DNA of 64,000 nucleotides from Cranoglanis bouderius (GCA_023630585.1 CM042555.1:3345001-3409000); one strand, 5' to 3'. Positions 12,745 through 24,944 are shown, counted from the first letter of the stretch. Numbers and translations are program-made. Notes: a model not told the origin generated them from the sequence alone.

Positions 12745-13310
12745 AAATGCAACAGCGCAGTGTGGAGTGTTATTCCACTTATCAGTCCGTACAGGATTTC
12801 ACTGGAGTTTTTTAGTGATTGTTGCGGCCAAAAATGCTTGATTGTGCTGCGGCTTTTTTCGATATATATATATATAGATATTATTTTTATTTTTTTATTT
12901 TTTATCTTTTTTGCGGAAAACTACTTGGAATTGGTGAAAACGCAATTGCACTAAATTGTTTTGCACGGTCTTTCGCAATGATGCTTGTTGGTAAACGAGA
13001 CCTTTTAGCTGTAGCCATGTTTGACGCACGTGAATCGAAGAGGACTTTGGCTGAATGCGCGTTGTGATGACGTCACATGGCCCAAATCTGCGGAAAATCT
13101 GCGGTAATTTTGAAAAATTGCAAGCTCGTCAGAATATTGAGGCGTTTGCTCGATTGTGCGTTAATTTCTGCGAGCGCGAAATCCTGGAGGGACCGACATA
13201 CTACGGCGTTTTGCCAGTGATTAGAATGTTTCGTTTATTAATGAACGACATGTTGCACATTTTAACAGATGATGCAGGGTGTCCAATGGGAATATGTTGA
13301 GCAACATCTG
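12745..13310. mobile_element. Non-autonomous DNA element, family E (copy 1)
   Basis: Shares a long diverged match with 54361-54640, including 'gcggaaaactac..g.aattggtgaaa', 'cggtctttcgca.tgatg.ttgttggtaaa' and 'gacgcacgtgaatc.aagagg' ending in 'tgatgacgtcacatg'. No intact transposase. It contains a CRE palindrome TGACGTCA at 13068-13075. Superfamily not assigned. Confidence 0.6.
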
Positions 13311-13439
13311 CAAAAACATGTTACAGCGGTTGAAAAAAAATGCATGCATGTATGGATGAACATGTAGAGCATATGTTGGAAATAATAAATACAAAATGAA
13401 TTATATGTAGTTTTACTCTCATTGGTTCCTTGCAGACAC

Positions 13440-13901
<462 letters not shown>

Positions 13902-13905
<4 letters not shown>

Positions 13906-14045
13906 TTTATGGCATTTGGCAGACGCCCTTATCCAGAGCGACTTACAGAAGTGCTTTGAAGTCTCTATCAATAAATACATCCTGATACTGGTTCACTAGG
14001 ACATGGAGTAAGAATACCATCAGTCTAAAAATTCTGTTTGGGGGT
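13902..14045 (+). mobile_element. Short SINE/LINE-tail type repeat
   Basis: The segment TTTATGGCATTTGGCAGACG followed by 'cccttatccagagcgacttaca' is a very common interspersed sequence of teleost genomes. Only a short piece is present and its exact class is uncertain. Confidence 0.5.
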
Positions 14046-14195
14046 AATATAGTAAGAAAACCACAAAGACAACTCAATTATTATTATTATTATTATTCTT
14101 TTTTAACTATTAATATAAGCCTACCTGACATTTTGGACACCCTGTTTAATGTTCTGGAACATCTGTGAGAAAAGTTAGTTCCTGTTATCACTTAT

Positions 14196-14461
14196 ACTCA
14201 CAGTCCACTTTATTAGGAACACCTATACACCTGCTTATTAATGCAGTTATCCAATCAGCCAGTCATGTAGCAGCAGTGCAATGCATAAAATCATGCAGAT
14301 AGAGGTCAAGAACTTAATGTTAATGTTCACAGATATCAAACATCAGAATGGGGAAAAAAATGCGATCTCTGCGACTTTAAGTGTGGTATGGCTGTTGGTG
14401 CCAGATGCGCTGGTTTGAGTATTTCAGAAACCGCTGATCTGGGAATTTCACATGTAACAAT
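14196..14461 (+). mobile_element. Tc1-like transposon remnant, left part (cut by the Polinton)
   Basis: Begins with the Tc1-type end 'cagtccactttattaggaacacc'. From 14388 it encodes the start of a Tc1/mariner transposase DNA-binding domain (MAVGARCAGLSISETADL). The match stops at the Polinton boundary and resumes at 45964, so this element was the target. The transposase is broken. Confidence 0.8.
14456..14461. repeat. Target site duplication AACAAT, left
   Basis: AACAAT directly before the Polinton terminus AGTAATTATATC; an identical 6-mer follows the other terminus at 45958-45963. Six base pairs is the known duplication length of Polintons. Confidence 0.93.
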
Positions 14462-14702
14462 AGTAATTATATCATGCACTTTATGTCAAAAATTGATTTA
14501 TGACCCCCTCACGTTGTATACTTTATGGTCTCGTGAAGGTCCCGTGAACGTGTGTAATTTAAGGCCTCGTGAAGGTCGCATGAACATGTGTGGTCATTTT
14601 TATAACTATTTTTCCCGTCCATTGTCTGTGTGGAGTTGCATCTCTCAGGTGTGTGTATGTTTAATGTTTAATGTTTCACGAAGTGATAGGTGCTAACGGG
14701 TT

Positions 14703-14733
<31 letters not shown>

Positions 14734-14852
14734 CTTATGTTAATGAGTTCTTACGGCACGTTATGTGTGCGTGTTCTGAGAAATGGTGTTAAATACCCCG
14801 TGGCCTGTATGTCGTCGGATCATGTGTGGACCGTACGTGTGTGTTGAAACAG
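14462..14852 (+). repeat. Polinton left terminal inverted repeat
   Basis: Matches the reverse complement of the right end, including the 'tcatgcactttatgtc' start, two 'ggtctcgtgaaggtc' type internal repeats, a (TG)n tract at 14701-14733 and 'ccccgtggcctgtatgtcg'. The similarity fades after about 14852. Confidence 0.9.
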
Positions 14853-15058
14853 GGCGGTTAAATAGGATACTTAAATAGTCCTTGTTATAACACAGAAGAC
14901 GCACTGCAAAAAAAAAAAATTACCATGTGATACACGCTGCACAATATAAACTAAATATTCTATCAGCGTCACTATTTGTAAAAAAAAGTGTCTGTATCAC
15001 CGGCTGTAAGATTGGGACATGCAAAGACATTTTTCAAGACATTTTTCATTTTTCATGA

Positions 15059-15592
15059 CAAAATTTTTCCATACCTGCAGGATCTCGCGTCTGTAATCAA
15101 GAACATTCATTCTTAGGAACCATGCCAAAATCGGTGGTTCTAGCGATGGTCGATAATGATGCATTTACAGGAGCTTATAATAAAAATCCATTTCCTTTTA
15201 AAAACTATGACCTAGAATTTTTGGCTATTTATCTGGATGGCCAGCAACACCCCGCGAAGCCTCTGCAACCAGAATATGAAAGCGGCTCTGCGGTACGTGA
15301 ATTTTATCAGTTAGCGCTGGCTTCTGGAAATCATCTTAAAAACCAACCTCTTTCAGTAGACAGGGAGGATTTTCTACAGGGGTATACCCTGTACGCATTC
15401 AACCTCACGCCAGACGAGGAGTCTGGCCAACACATTTCACTTATCAAGTCTGGAAACATCAGACTAGAAGCCCGTTTTAGACAGCCGCTACCCAGAACGA
15501 TTAATTTGATTGTTTATGCCATATTCGACAGCATAATCGAAGTGTCAAATCGTCGACAGATCCTGGTTGACTACTATCAATATGTAAAATAA
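15059..15592 (+). pseudogene. Polinton major capsid protein, C-terminal fragment
   Basis: The 156-codon ORF from ATG 15122 to the TAA at 15590-15592 resembles the C-terminal jelly-roll part of the Polinton major capsid protein, the family annotated in many animal genomes as F54H12.2-like. The strongest visible features are the NPFPFKNYDLEFLAIYLDGQ block and the LTPDEESGQHISLIKSGNIR block. The reading frame is open upstream to 15059 and then meets a stop, and the N-terminal two thirds expected for this family are absent. This is therefore a truncated gene rather than a small protein. In the virus-like model, the capsid lattice is built from this protein. The identification rests on remembered family character, so it is moderately secure. 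Confidence 0.75.
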
Positions 15593-15601
15593 AAATAAAA
15601 A

Positions 15602-16004
15602 ATGGACACAGTAGAACTTACGGCCATCGTGGACAAGATCTCATACAACACACATTTTCTCAGGGGTGCTCCCGTGTGACTATCTTCCAAAAGAACCATT
15701 AAAAAATTTACCCGGTATGGTAGTGATAAACACACACCCTTCAGGACTCCCAGGTGAACACTGCCTGGCCATCTACATAAATGAAGATGGGGTGGGTTGT
15801 TTTTTCGACAGCTTTGGTAATAAACCAGATTACCCACGTTTTCCGTCACTTATTAAAAACTTTCTAAACCGCAATTCTAGTGTTGTACAATATTCATCAG
15901 TGCAAGTCCAAGATTTTTCATCAGATACATGCGGGCAGCATTGTGTGTTCTTTCTTTACCATATGTCAAAGGGATATGATTATGATTATGTGATGAGTCT
16001 GTAA
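15602..16004 (+). pseudogene. Polinton adenain-like cysteine protease, frameshifted
   Basis: From ATG 15602 one frame gives about 25 residues and then a stop. The neighbouring frame from 15666 gives 112 residues ending at TAA 16002-16004. The frame changes by one base near 15660, inside the family's conserved N-terminal segment, so the gene is broken. Catalytic-type residues are visible in order: His in GEHC, Asp in FFDSFG and Cys in DTCGQHC. This is the adenovirus-protease (C5/C48-like) fold that Polintons use for capsid maturation. It lies 9 bp after the capsid fragment, on the same strand, and converges on the ATPase. Confidence 0.85.
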
Positions 16005-16529
16005 ACCAACACTCACTTGGTTGATGTCTCTAGGGTTTTTAAACAACATCAGATAATCTGTGTTTAAGCTGAGAGTCCTGCTGGATTTACCCTGGCAAAA
16101 TAAATTCTGTACGATATAAATAGCACTAAGGTTTCTATGGTGAACATACTGTGTGAACACCTTTTCCACCTCGTTGCTCCCGTTGGCCTCTTTCATCAAA
16201 TCATCCAGGATTAACAAACTAGTTTTGTTGACTGGGAACAAATCATCATAGTTTAGAGTCTGTGGTAGTCCTTCAATAAATTTTATTTTGTACATTTTCA
16301 ATAATTCGTCATACAACGGCTGCCAACAATCATAAATATATACAATGTTTTCAATTTTTTTCAACATTTTTACAAAATATGACTTTCCCGAGTTTGAAGG
16401 TCCACTTATCACACATGAAAATGGGTGCTGTAATCTGAAATGGAAACCACCAGTGTCTCGAACACCCCTGTGTTCAAAAAACATGTCAGAACCCATATGG
16501 AATTGTTGTGAAATCAGGGAGGAGCACAC
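15966..16529 (-). pseudogene. Polinton genome-packaging ATPase (FtsK/HerA type), 3' truncated
   Basis: A 187-codon ORF on the minus strand. It has a Walker A motif GPSNSGKS at about residues 43-50, a Walker B SLLILDDL at about 104-111, and the downstream YIVQNLF and LFKNPRD motifs of this family. These ATPases pump DNA into the capsid in Polintons and related viruses. The conserved sequence stops after the NPRD motif at about 16006. The last dozen codons run into the antisense of the protease 3' end, so the C-terminus is lost and the two convergent genes are abutted by a deletion. Confidence 0.85.
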
Positions 16530-16639
16530 GTTTGTTGTACACTACCTTAAACTTTTTGACGACTGTCCTATTGTGAAGTGTGAAGTGTTTTTTATCTCTC
16601 GCTATACTATCGGTGTGTGCCAGTATATGACGACCGTTA

Positions 16640-18191
16640 TCACCCGCCACGACATAGTCCGATCAGTGTGTCTAACCTAATGGCTTTTGAGTTTACGGCA
16701 TTGAGCGTGATACCCTTGACCTTCATACAAACAGCACCCTTAGCAGTACGGTAGCCGTATGTTTTCGGACCCCCTGAACAAAACTCTACAATAAGGTCGC
16801 CATCCCCAACTTCAACAGTCAGATTACCGAGGTAAGGCCCCAATGGAGGATCCCAGTCACCATCTCTAGATGTAAAGATGACACTGTCTGTGTCACTGTA
16901 CAACAATCTATCACCCAATTTGTCCATTAGATCATACAGTTCTAGACGCGCATGCGCTGTTGTAAACGCACCAAGAAAGATGTTAATGTCGCGGGTCTGC
17001 CCACATTTACCATCAGTGTAACACCACTGTATTAGAGCAACAGTGTCTGACTCGAACGAGAAGTGTTTAACGTCGTATCCGCTGCCAAAAATGTGTTGGG
17101 CGAACTGCTCAGGATCTGAAAGCAATTCTGTACACGGCAAATTTTCACGCATAGAGAATCGCCCCCAAAGCGAGTTCAACAGAAGATTATTAATAGCCCT
17201 ACGGGCGGGGTTAAGGATTATCTTGTCGTGATTCAGTTTAATACCCTCTTTTTCAAAATAATCGGCTATGTATGCCTCTTTGTCTGCGTCTGTCACAACG
17301 CTCACGGGGAATACGCTGTAAAAACGTTTTAACATAATCACAAAACAAGGTTTCCAAACGCTGAGGAAAATACCACACTTCATCCACTTTCGTAACAACA
17401 TACCCCTTCTCCACAGCTTTTAACAACTCAATACTAACCCAACAACCTGAAATGGCCCTTTCCTCATCATCATGTCTACATGGGGGTGTCTGATTCTGCT
17501 GGTCGGCACAGGTACAACAGAGCGGAAACATAAGCTTACCACCGGTCCTATAAGGAAGGACGGGGTGAAGCAGTTTTCTCGGCGGCAGCACCGTGGCTTT
17601 GACAAATCCATAATAATTTTCAAGAGGTTCAAAATCCTTAAAAATTATTTGGGGGTGACCTATGGGATAACATTTCCTGGCCTGACAATATGGATACAGA
17701 CTTGTAAAGTCGACATAGCGTATTTTCTCACCGATGTCAACTTTATGACATAATTTGTACGCATTAGTACGACCACCAAATAATGCATCGCGTGGTTTCA
17801 ATCTCTCAGGATGCGTATATGTGGCCATAAATGCCACTACATCAACATCAGTCTGTTTAGCGTTGTTCCAATCACATTCCCACATCACCTCTACCTCCAC
17901 GCCATAAGTACGTGTTAAAATTTCCACCTTATCGTCAAACTGCCTTCTGAGCGTACCGTAAGGCACTTTTGATAAGGGATGTGTGTGATTGGGGTTATAA
18001 AGACATTCATGTCCATGAAACATACATCCGTTGAATTCGAATGCTTTTTTTACACCGTCTTTTTCATAATAACCATCGAGATGATATTTACCAATCATCA
18101 TCTCACCTCGGTTTAATGCATGTTGAATATCCAGCCCGTATGTTGTTTTAACATACTGTAGCGTATGACTATGCTCAAACTGATTTCTGAA
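16640..18191 (-). pseudogene. Polinton DNA polymerase B, palm/fingers/thumb part
   Basis: Two overlapping frames read from high to low coordinates. The first (18191 to 17253) carries DIQHALNRGE and motif A DFTSLYPYC. The second (17401 to 16640) carries motif B NPARRAINNLLLNSLWGRF and motif C YSDTDS. The frame changes between about 17401 and 17300, so the gene is broken once here. It is the protein-primed family B polymerase that replicates Polintons. The upstream exonuclease part lies 25 kb away at 43445-44846 in the same orientation, because later elements inserted between the two. At 18192-18194 the frame meets a stop at the insertion boundary. Confidence 0.9.
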
Positions 18192-19556
18192 TTAACCCAG
18201 ACGGGACATAGAAAATTTCGTCACTCAGGTGACCGAGAATAACCCCGAGAGGCCTCCTGCGGCCAGATGCCCTTTGGAATGCAAAAGTCTCTCTGGAGCC
18301 CACACAGGACTTACCCCTGCAATAAAAGAAACCTTTGATGACTGAACATCTGGGGAAACTTCACGATTAGTTCGTCAGCAGGGGTCCACCAAAACTCCGA
18401 CCAAGGGCCTGTAAATCTCTCTCTCTTCAATGTAACGTGTAATTACATGTAATTATTCGATGTATAAATAGTGTGATGTTATCTTGTTTACATATATTGT
18501 GTGTTTATGTAACTAACCTTAATGACTTTAGATAGTTTTAATTTAGCATATCATTTTAAATGTCTGTAACCAGGTTTTATTTGTAATATTCTTTACAAGT
18601 CCATCGAATTCGGTATGTAGTTAATCGTCTCGAGATACCCGGATTGATTATGCATATCATATTGCAATGGGATACATCATTTCATGTTTTCTCTTAATTT
18701 CATTTATAACATGGCATAAACCAGCTCCTCCCTGGGCATTTAAATTAGGGTCCGAGACCAGACAAAGAGAGTTCATCCGGACATGCAAACCCAACTTCCT
18801 GATTGGCCCATAGCCCAAAGAGGCGTGTGCGTTGGTGTTGTCTTTAAAACAACACCACGCTCTTCTTCACATTGAGTTAGAGTTCACTTCTCACTCTTCA
18901 ACTTCACTTCTACACTCCTTCCGGTTTCTCTCCCCCGGGGCCACGTGCCCCGGGAAGAGGAAGCCAGGATCTCTCTCTCCCGGACAAAGGATGCAACCGC
19001 CTCACGGCCGACGGCCTTTTTAAACGGCACGACGAACCAACAAACTCTACACGACCTTGCACAAACTTTCGAAACCGAAGCCACGCAAGTATAGTTAATG
19101 ACCTCTATCTGCGTTTAAGATTGGACCCCTGTTTACAGGAGAATTAAGTTCGTGCTGGCTTTTGAAAAAGGCTAATTAGTTGTGTTTCTGTCTGCCATTC
19201 CCTTTTATTTCATTTCTTTCTCTCTATACCTTTTTCTTCTCATTGTATATAGATGTACATATGTATGTTCTGCTTAGAGTTAGTCGTGTGTATCCATAGT
19301 TACATCTAGTTATTAAAATCTATTATCCCACGCTTGATTTTCTCTGTTTTTGGTCACGTGATGAGTAAATTAAACACTGCATAAGATCTCGTTACCCGCT
19401 CTAATCTTTAATAACAAACTTCGTGAGTTAATTCTTCCTGGTCAGAAGGATAAACTCACACTTTAGAGTTCATAAAGCTGATCTAGGCCACATACATAGT
19501 CATAATTGATTATAATCCGTTGTAGTTAATTATCTATATGTATATGTGCACATACA
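18192..19556. mobile_element. Unidentified LTR-like insert in Polinton polB, left part
   Basis: This stretch is neither Polinton coding sequence nor part of the gag array. It holds a TATAAATA at about 18462, a hairpin 'ggtgttgtctttaaaacaacacc' at about 18832, a GC palindrome around CCCCGGGGCCACGTG at about 18934, and CT-rich sequence, a composition resembling an LTR U3-R-U5. It continues at 43070 after the gag array, as shown by the TACA target duplication. No coding region is recognised. Confidence 0.5.
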
Positions 19557-20508
19557 TGTAGGGCTAAAATATATAAAGTTAATTACTTAGCCCACTGCTC
19601 TCCTATAACCAACGACGGAAATAGGTGCAGCGAAGGTTAATGCGTGTTTTAATATATGATTTAAATATCTGACTCCATTTAATTGATTATCTGACTCCAA
19701 TAAAATAATCTTCTAGTTAGTGCTAGAAGTGTTACCACTCAGTGTTCTACTAATATTTACTCCTAAGCAGCTTCGAGCGAAGCTTTCATTAAAATGACGT
19801 TCCTACATCAGAGACTTTCATGTAGCCTTTTATTAAACCATTATGTTGTTAGCTCAGAGGTTTCTATCAACGTGCAAGCCTAGGCCTTATTTTACTTGTC
19901 AGAGGTTCTGTTTAAACTTGCAAGTATTAGCCTTTACTTTTGGCTTGTCAGAGGTTGACCTTAAACGTGTCTAACGTATTATACACTTTTAGTTTAAGAA
20001 GTTATTCATAATAAGAATACCAAACATAGGCACGGAGTATTTAGAAGTGGAATAACAAATGCATTTAATACGAGAACACAATTGAAAGATACATAAAATA
20101 GAGACAAGAGTAACTTACAAGATTACAGTCAGCGTCATGAACCTCGGATGCAGGATGGTAAAAGCATCTATGGCAAAAGGCCTCCCTGATGTTATAAGCT
20201 TCTGATGTTATAAGCTTTTTCGTTATAAGCTTCTGATGTTATAAGCTCTTTTGTTATAAACTTCTGATGTTATAAGCTCTCACTTTCTCTCTACCAAGCA
20301 GATCCTCTTATACCCTTGAGCCTCTTTGAAATGTATAGTGACCAGGATACCAAATGGAGATGAAATAGTGTGTTGTTTGGCAGGGTGGACCCCATGGTGT
20401 TTTATGGCAGGACTATCTCACCTTCAGGTACAGTATGTTACTTAAGTTCCCGAGAATGAGTTCCGTGGGAGCAGGAAGGTGAAAGGTTTCCCATGCAAAC
20501 CAAGGGGG

Positions 20509-20587
<79 letters not shown>

Positions 20588-20825
20588 GAGCACTTATTAC
20601 AACATATATTGTAAATGTTATTTCCTAAACTATATGATATTTATGATATCACCACATCGTTCACCATGAAATATGGATACAAATGACACCAAACATGCCC
20701 TGAGGAATACTGTAATTAAACACAGTTTAGATAACCAGTTTTAGTTCACCTGGTGTCTCTGAAACACGTTCCTGATCATTTTAACCTTAATCACATTATT
20801 GCCACAATTTTATAAATCTACTACA
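19557..20825 (-). repeat. LTR, leftmost copy (3' end of the array)
   Basis: A 1.27-kb LTR ending at the polypurine tract. It is noticeably more diverged from the two middle LTRs than those are from each other. Where they carry a (GA)n tract, this copy has a short tandem repeat around TTCTGATGTTATAAGC at 20185-20285. A (GT)n tract lies at 20511-20584. Confidence 0.85.
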
Positions 20826-20840
20826 AATCCCTCCTCCGGG
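20826..20840 (-). other. Polypurine tract next to LTR
   Basis: On the minus strand CCGGAGGAGGGATT directly precedes the LTR start TGTAG. The same tract occurs at 26949, 31979 and 38057, each time at the gag-distal end of a unit. The right end of the array at 43069 starts with the same LTR sequence but without the tract, which fixes the LTR boundary. Confidence 0.8.
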
Positions 20841-23165
20841 ACGTCTGAATGCAGAGCCATTTTAACGGCCCGAGAGCATGTGTGGCAGTCATCATAGGTT
20901 GAAGGGCAGTGATGTCCACAGGTGATCACAGAGCTGACCAGGACACGACTCCTGAAGACTCAGTTCCACCAGGCATCTTTAGCTGTGTGGAGTAACTGGT
21001 CAGGAATCTTGCTGTCTGGTTTGCACTCTGTTGCAGCTGAAGTCAGTTACTTGATGTGGGCTCCTGTGCCCTCCCAGCAGGGTGTGTCTGTCCTTCCAGC
21101 AGAAAGACGAATCAGTGTCCAGTGGTACTCTTGTCCAAGATGCATGAATGTCCCATTTTGAAATTTCTTCTTACTTCCTTTGCGGGACGCAGGAGACCCC
21201 ATATTTCGAAGAGGTCCTCAATCCTTCAGAAACTTTTCTCTGTTATTTGGACAAACACTTGGATACACTGATATACTTCCATTTGACACATATTGCAACT
21301 GTAAACTCAGACTGACAACATACACATGGCATAGTTTCATATTTCATGGAAACAACAATGTGGTGAATATTTTTTTTTATCTTTAAGTGATTAAACCATT
21401 TGGTCCCATTTGATAACCTGATCCTTGATAACAATCTCTAATAAATGATTAAATCTAGAAAAGTATGCTCAGGATGTATAAAAGGGTGTGCGTTAATGTC
21501 ACTTAAAAATAACAATATACTCAACAGATATTGAAGGTAAGTTGCTCCTGTACAAACTGAACGTATATTTCTCATAGAAGAGTTCATTTAACTCATAATA
21601 TAGTTTTTAATCTTAAAAAGCCTATGCATGCAGTTCAGCAGCTATAGTGGAAGCAAACTTAAATGATTTAATATGGTAGGACTATGAATAATAAAACTCA
21701 AAATAAAATCTCACAGATGTGAAGAATAAAAGGATGTGATATTGGTTCACAAATAAACCTGATTTTGTGGTTAACTAGTATGTAGTTATAACAGTTGTTA
21801 TAACTATATAAATACATTTTCTGCGTGTTGAGTAGACTATACTGATACCCTCCTCAGGTACTGAGAAGTAGTCTAATATAATCTAGTTGAAAGTTAAAAC
21901 AAACAAAAAGGTAGAGAAATAAAAAAGAAAAATTAAGATGTTAATGTGAATGACCCATTTTTTTTTCTGATATACAAATCTCAGTGGATCCAGAGTTTCT
22001 TCTGGAAACACTGGGTGCATGAATAAACATTGAATGGGACACTAGCCCATTACAAAGGCTTCACACAAACTCTCACACATGCGCACACACACACACACAC
22101 ACACATTCACACCTAGGGTCAATGTAGGGTGCTTAGAACACCTACTGGCAGGCTAATTCCTATATGTATTAAGACACCTAGTTTGTGTTTCCTTATGTGT
22201 GTCTGTTACTATGTGTGAAACTATGTGTTTTACTTAAGCATAAGCAATAGAGCATGACAAGGCATGCTGTTATAGAAAATTAACCAATGGCTTTGGACAA
22301 TTGAAGATTGGGAATTCCACAGCGCTGTGAGATGAATGTAAATAAAATGCTCCAGCAAGAGGCAATATGACATTTATTTTTTATCAATTAGTGTTGCAAA
22401 ATTTGGAAAAAGCCTGGTGCTAAACCAGGGAGCCATAGTAAAAACAATAATAATGCTCAAGTTGTGAACTGGCTCTATTTACTATCCTGTTGCTGTGTGA
22501 GAGCGTTTTATATTAACTACAGAGGTGTAGCACCTCTAAATGCTGTGGGGAGAAGCATTACAAGTTAAAATTCAACAGTCAACTCTACTCCTTTGTAGGG
22601 CTTTGTTGGTGTTATTTATGGCAGAAATAACCCACACAATGCCATTAGGAGAGATCAGAAAATGTTCGACATAGGTAACAGAGTCTTGAATAATCTAATG
22701 ACTATTTCAAGATCAGATTGTAGTTTTAACCTTAAACGTAAGATCACTGGCTGTGGTTAACATTTATAACTTTGGTAGGCCTAAATGCTACAATTTTACC
22801 CAAACCCAGTCTTATGCTACAATTTTAACTACTTTAGTCTAAATGTACTTCAGTACATTAACAACTGTAACAACTTTAGCTACATTAGCCTAAATGCACT
22901 ATAATGCATTAACAACTATTCAACATCAGCTAAAGCCACATTAGTCTAAATGGCATGTGTTCCTATAAAAACAGTAGTGTTTGTATTTGATGTAAGAAAC
23001 TGTGATTTTAACAATATGAGCTTAATTCAGATGTCAAAGAGTTTTTAAGCCAGTCTGTTACAACAGATCGTTATTTGGACATCTCAGAAATCTTTCAGTC
23101 AGGACGGAAGTACATAAAGCACTGAAGGTCATTAACCATGGCATCATCAAAAACAATGTTTAATA

Positions 23166-24944
23166 TTAGAGGACAGCTAAGCCCTTTGCTAAAAGCCCTA
23201 AAATTCTTGGCACTTCATTAAATAGAGCTATAAGCTCACACAGTGTTTTTTGCACAGGCACATTTATGTGAGCTGTATGAGCGGAATGTGCATTTTTGCG
23301 CCGAAGGAAATAAGGTGGTGGACGTCCGTTCCCTAAAGACCAGCATTTCTGGACCGCATGGCCAATTTTGTGGCAGAAGGAACAGAATTTTCCTTGCTTA
23401 GTATGTGACTGGGATTGCATATGTTGGTTTAAACATACTTCTGTGGCTTTAAATTCTGGCTTCTCATCTACTATCCACTGAACTGCCGCAACCTGGTGTT
23501 TGTCCTGTCTGTTGCGCCTTTCTATTTCGGATGCCCAGCTAACTATCGAATTGAACGTGTTTGCGGGTGGATTTGCGCCCAAACAAAGTGCCCGTTGCAC
23601 ATATTGACCTGCATTGTTTTTAAGGTACTCCAGCAGAATCTGATTGTCTTTAGTCGGTTCGGCAAAGCCGGAGAACTCCCTAAAGGTTACCCAAAGGTGC
23701 TCAGCAAATTCTTCAAAAGATTCCTCTCCTTGTTTTAAGCCCATTATTCTGTCCCATTGTGCCGGAACGTCTCCTCTAAGGTCTATAAGAGCTTGTTTAA
23801 GTCTTGCTAGCACATCAGTGTTTGTTTCTCCCAATAAAGGATCGATTATTGTGCCATTTTGTAACTCTCCTGGAATTTTCGACACTAATTCACGTGGGAT
23901 GGTTGTGAGCACTACCTGCCAAACGTCTCTTAACTCCAGACTAAATGTACTGGCTTCTAACATTAAGCTACTCCAGTACGGTTCAAACGGACCTGTACAG
24001 GGAAGAGGGCCGAGTTTATTTGCATATGCCGCACATTCTTGAAAAGATAGCTGTCTGCTAATATCAAATCTCTCCCCGTTGAGGGCGGTCATCGTTTTTA
24101 TTACAGCTATGTGTGATGAATTAGCTGCTTTTGATCTAGTATGGACAGGGCTACGGGCCCCAAGTCCTAACCCCGGAATGGCTGCGGCTAGTGTGGGGCC
24201 ACTTGTCTGTCTGCTTGGGCTTTCTTCTAACATGGGTGCCGACGCAACTGTACGGACCTGAGCTAGAGGCAGTTGTGCGGCACCGTCACCACGGCTGGCA
24301 GTGTGGGTTGGCTGAAATGGTGCTACGTCACCCTGCCGACGAGCCTCAGCTAAACTGGTGCTAGCCGCAAGCATTAGCATATCATCGTCTTCCTCAGTGT
24401 TTTCTGACTCAGTTGGCGATGCGTTGGGGCCTAAATGTTGTTTGAGCGCGGATATGGGAACTCCTACACGGTCACAGCACTTCTCAAGTGTTGCACTATA
24501 GTTTTTACTCTCTTCGAACGCAGACTGCAGACGATTTATCTGTTGAATGAACATTTCGCTTTGTCTTGCCCAGTTCTGTTTATCATATAAGAAGCTGTCG
24601 ATCGTTGCTTGCATTCTCTTCATTTGTTCGGACTGAGCGCGTTGAGATATACGCAAATTCTCCAGCTCTGAATTACTTTCCTTTCGAGCGATATTACAAT
24701 TACGGTACACTAAATACCCGACAGCTGAGAGAAGCTGATGCAGTTGAAGCTTGCTTGAAAACTGCGCACATCTAGCCTTGGTGCCTAGTGTATAACCACC
24801 GGACGAATACCACTCATAAATGTCTTCGGTGTTGGCTGCTAGGTCTAGACCCTCATTGTCCAATTGGACTAAAATATCCTGTACCTCGGTTGCCCATGTT
24901 TCTAAAAACACCTTCCGATCTCCCTTGCTCTTTCCCTGAGCCAT
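23166..24944 (-). CDS. Retroelement Gag polyprotein, copy 1 (intact)
   Basis: A 592-codon ORF starting MAQGKSKG. The N-terminal part (about residues 1-90) has no motif I recognise. Residues about 90-170 are Gln/Glu/Lys-rich and probably coiled coil. Residues about 180-280 form an acidic and then Pro/Ser-rich linker. Residues about 285-500 look capsid-like, with a major-homology-region-type QGEESFEEFAEHLWVTFREF at 405-424. A single CCHC zinc knuckle CSFCHKIGHAVQKC lies at 521-534. Gag builds the particle and packages RNA. The stop follows 58 residues after the knuckle, with no protease or pol beyond. This is the only copy with both an intact ORF and a complete upstream LTR (25707-26948). The clade is not resolved. 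Confidence 0.88.
   Translation of the reverse strand: MAQGKSKGDRKVFLETWATEVQDILVQLDNEGLDLAANTEDIYEWYSSGGYTLGTKARCAQFSSKLQLHQLLSAVGYLVYRNCNIARKESNSELENLRISQRAQSEQMKRMQATIDSFLYDKQNWARQSEMFIQQINRLQSAFEESKNYSATLEKCCDRVGVPISALKQHLGPNASPTESENTEEDDDMLMLAASTSLAEARRQGDVAPFQPTHTASRGDGAAQLPLAQVRTVASAPMLEESPSRQTSGPTLAAAIPGLGLGARSPVHTRSKAANSSHIAVIKTMTALNGERFDISRQLSFQECAAYANKLGPLPCTGPFEPYWSSLMLEASTFSLELRDVWQVVLTTIPRELVSKIPGELQNGTIIDPLLGETNTDVLARLKQALIDLRGDVPAQWDRIMGLKQGEESFEEFAEHLWVTFREFSGFAEPTKDNQILLEYLKNNAGQYVQRALCLGANPPANTFNSIVSWASEIERRNRQDKHQVAAVQWIVDEKPEFKATEVCLNQHMQSQSHTKQGKFCSFCHKIGHAVQKCWSLGNGRPPPYFLRRKNAHSAHTAHINVPVQKTLCELIALFNEVPRILGLLAKGLAVL

Noticed and set aside
14388..14696. 102-codon ORF as a novel gene
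   Set aside because: It is a chimera: the first 25 codons are Tc1 transposase, the rest is the Polinton inverted repeat read across the insertion point.
15577..15849. 90-codon minus-strand ORF
   Set aside because: Antisense of the protease pseudogene with no features of its own.
20922..21434. Short ORFs (about 60-116 codons) in the 3' non-coding part of each gag unit
   Set aside because: Length and frame change between units through single-base differences, and no domain is visible. They do not behave like an env or accessory gene.
23496..24775. Plus-strand ORFs of 60-132 codons opposite gag, repeated in all units
   Set aside because: They lie wholly antisense to the gag ORF, follow its codon constraints and show no independent features.
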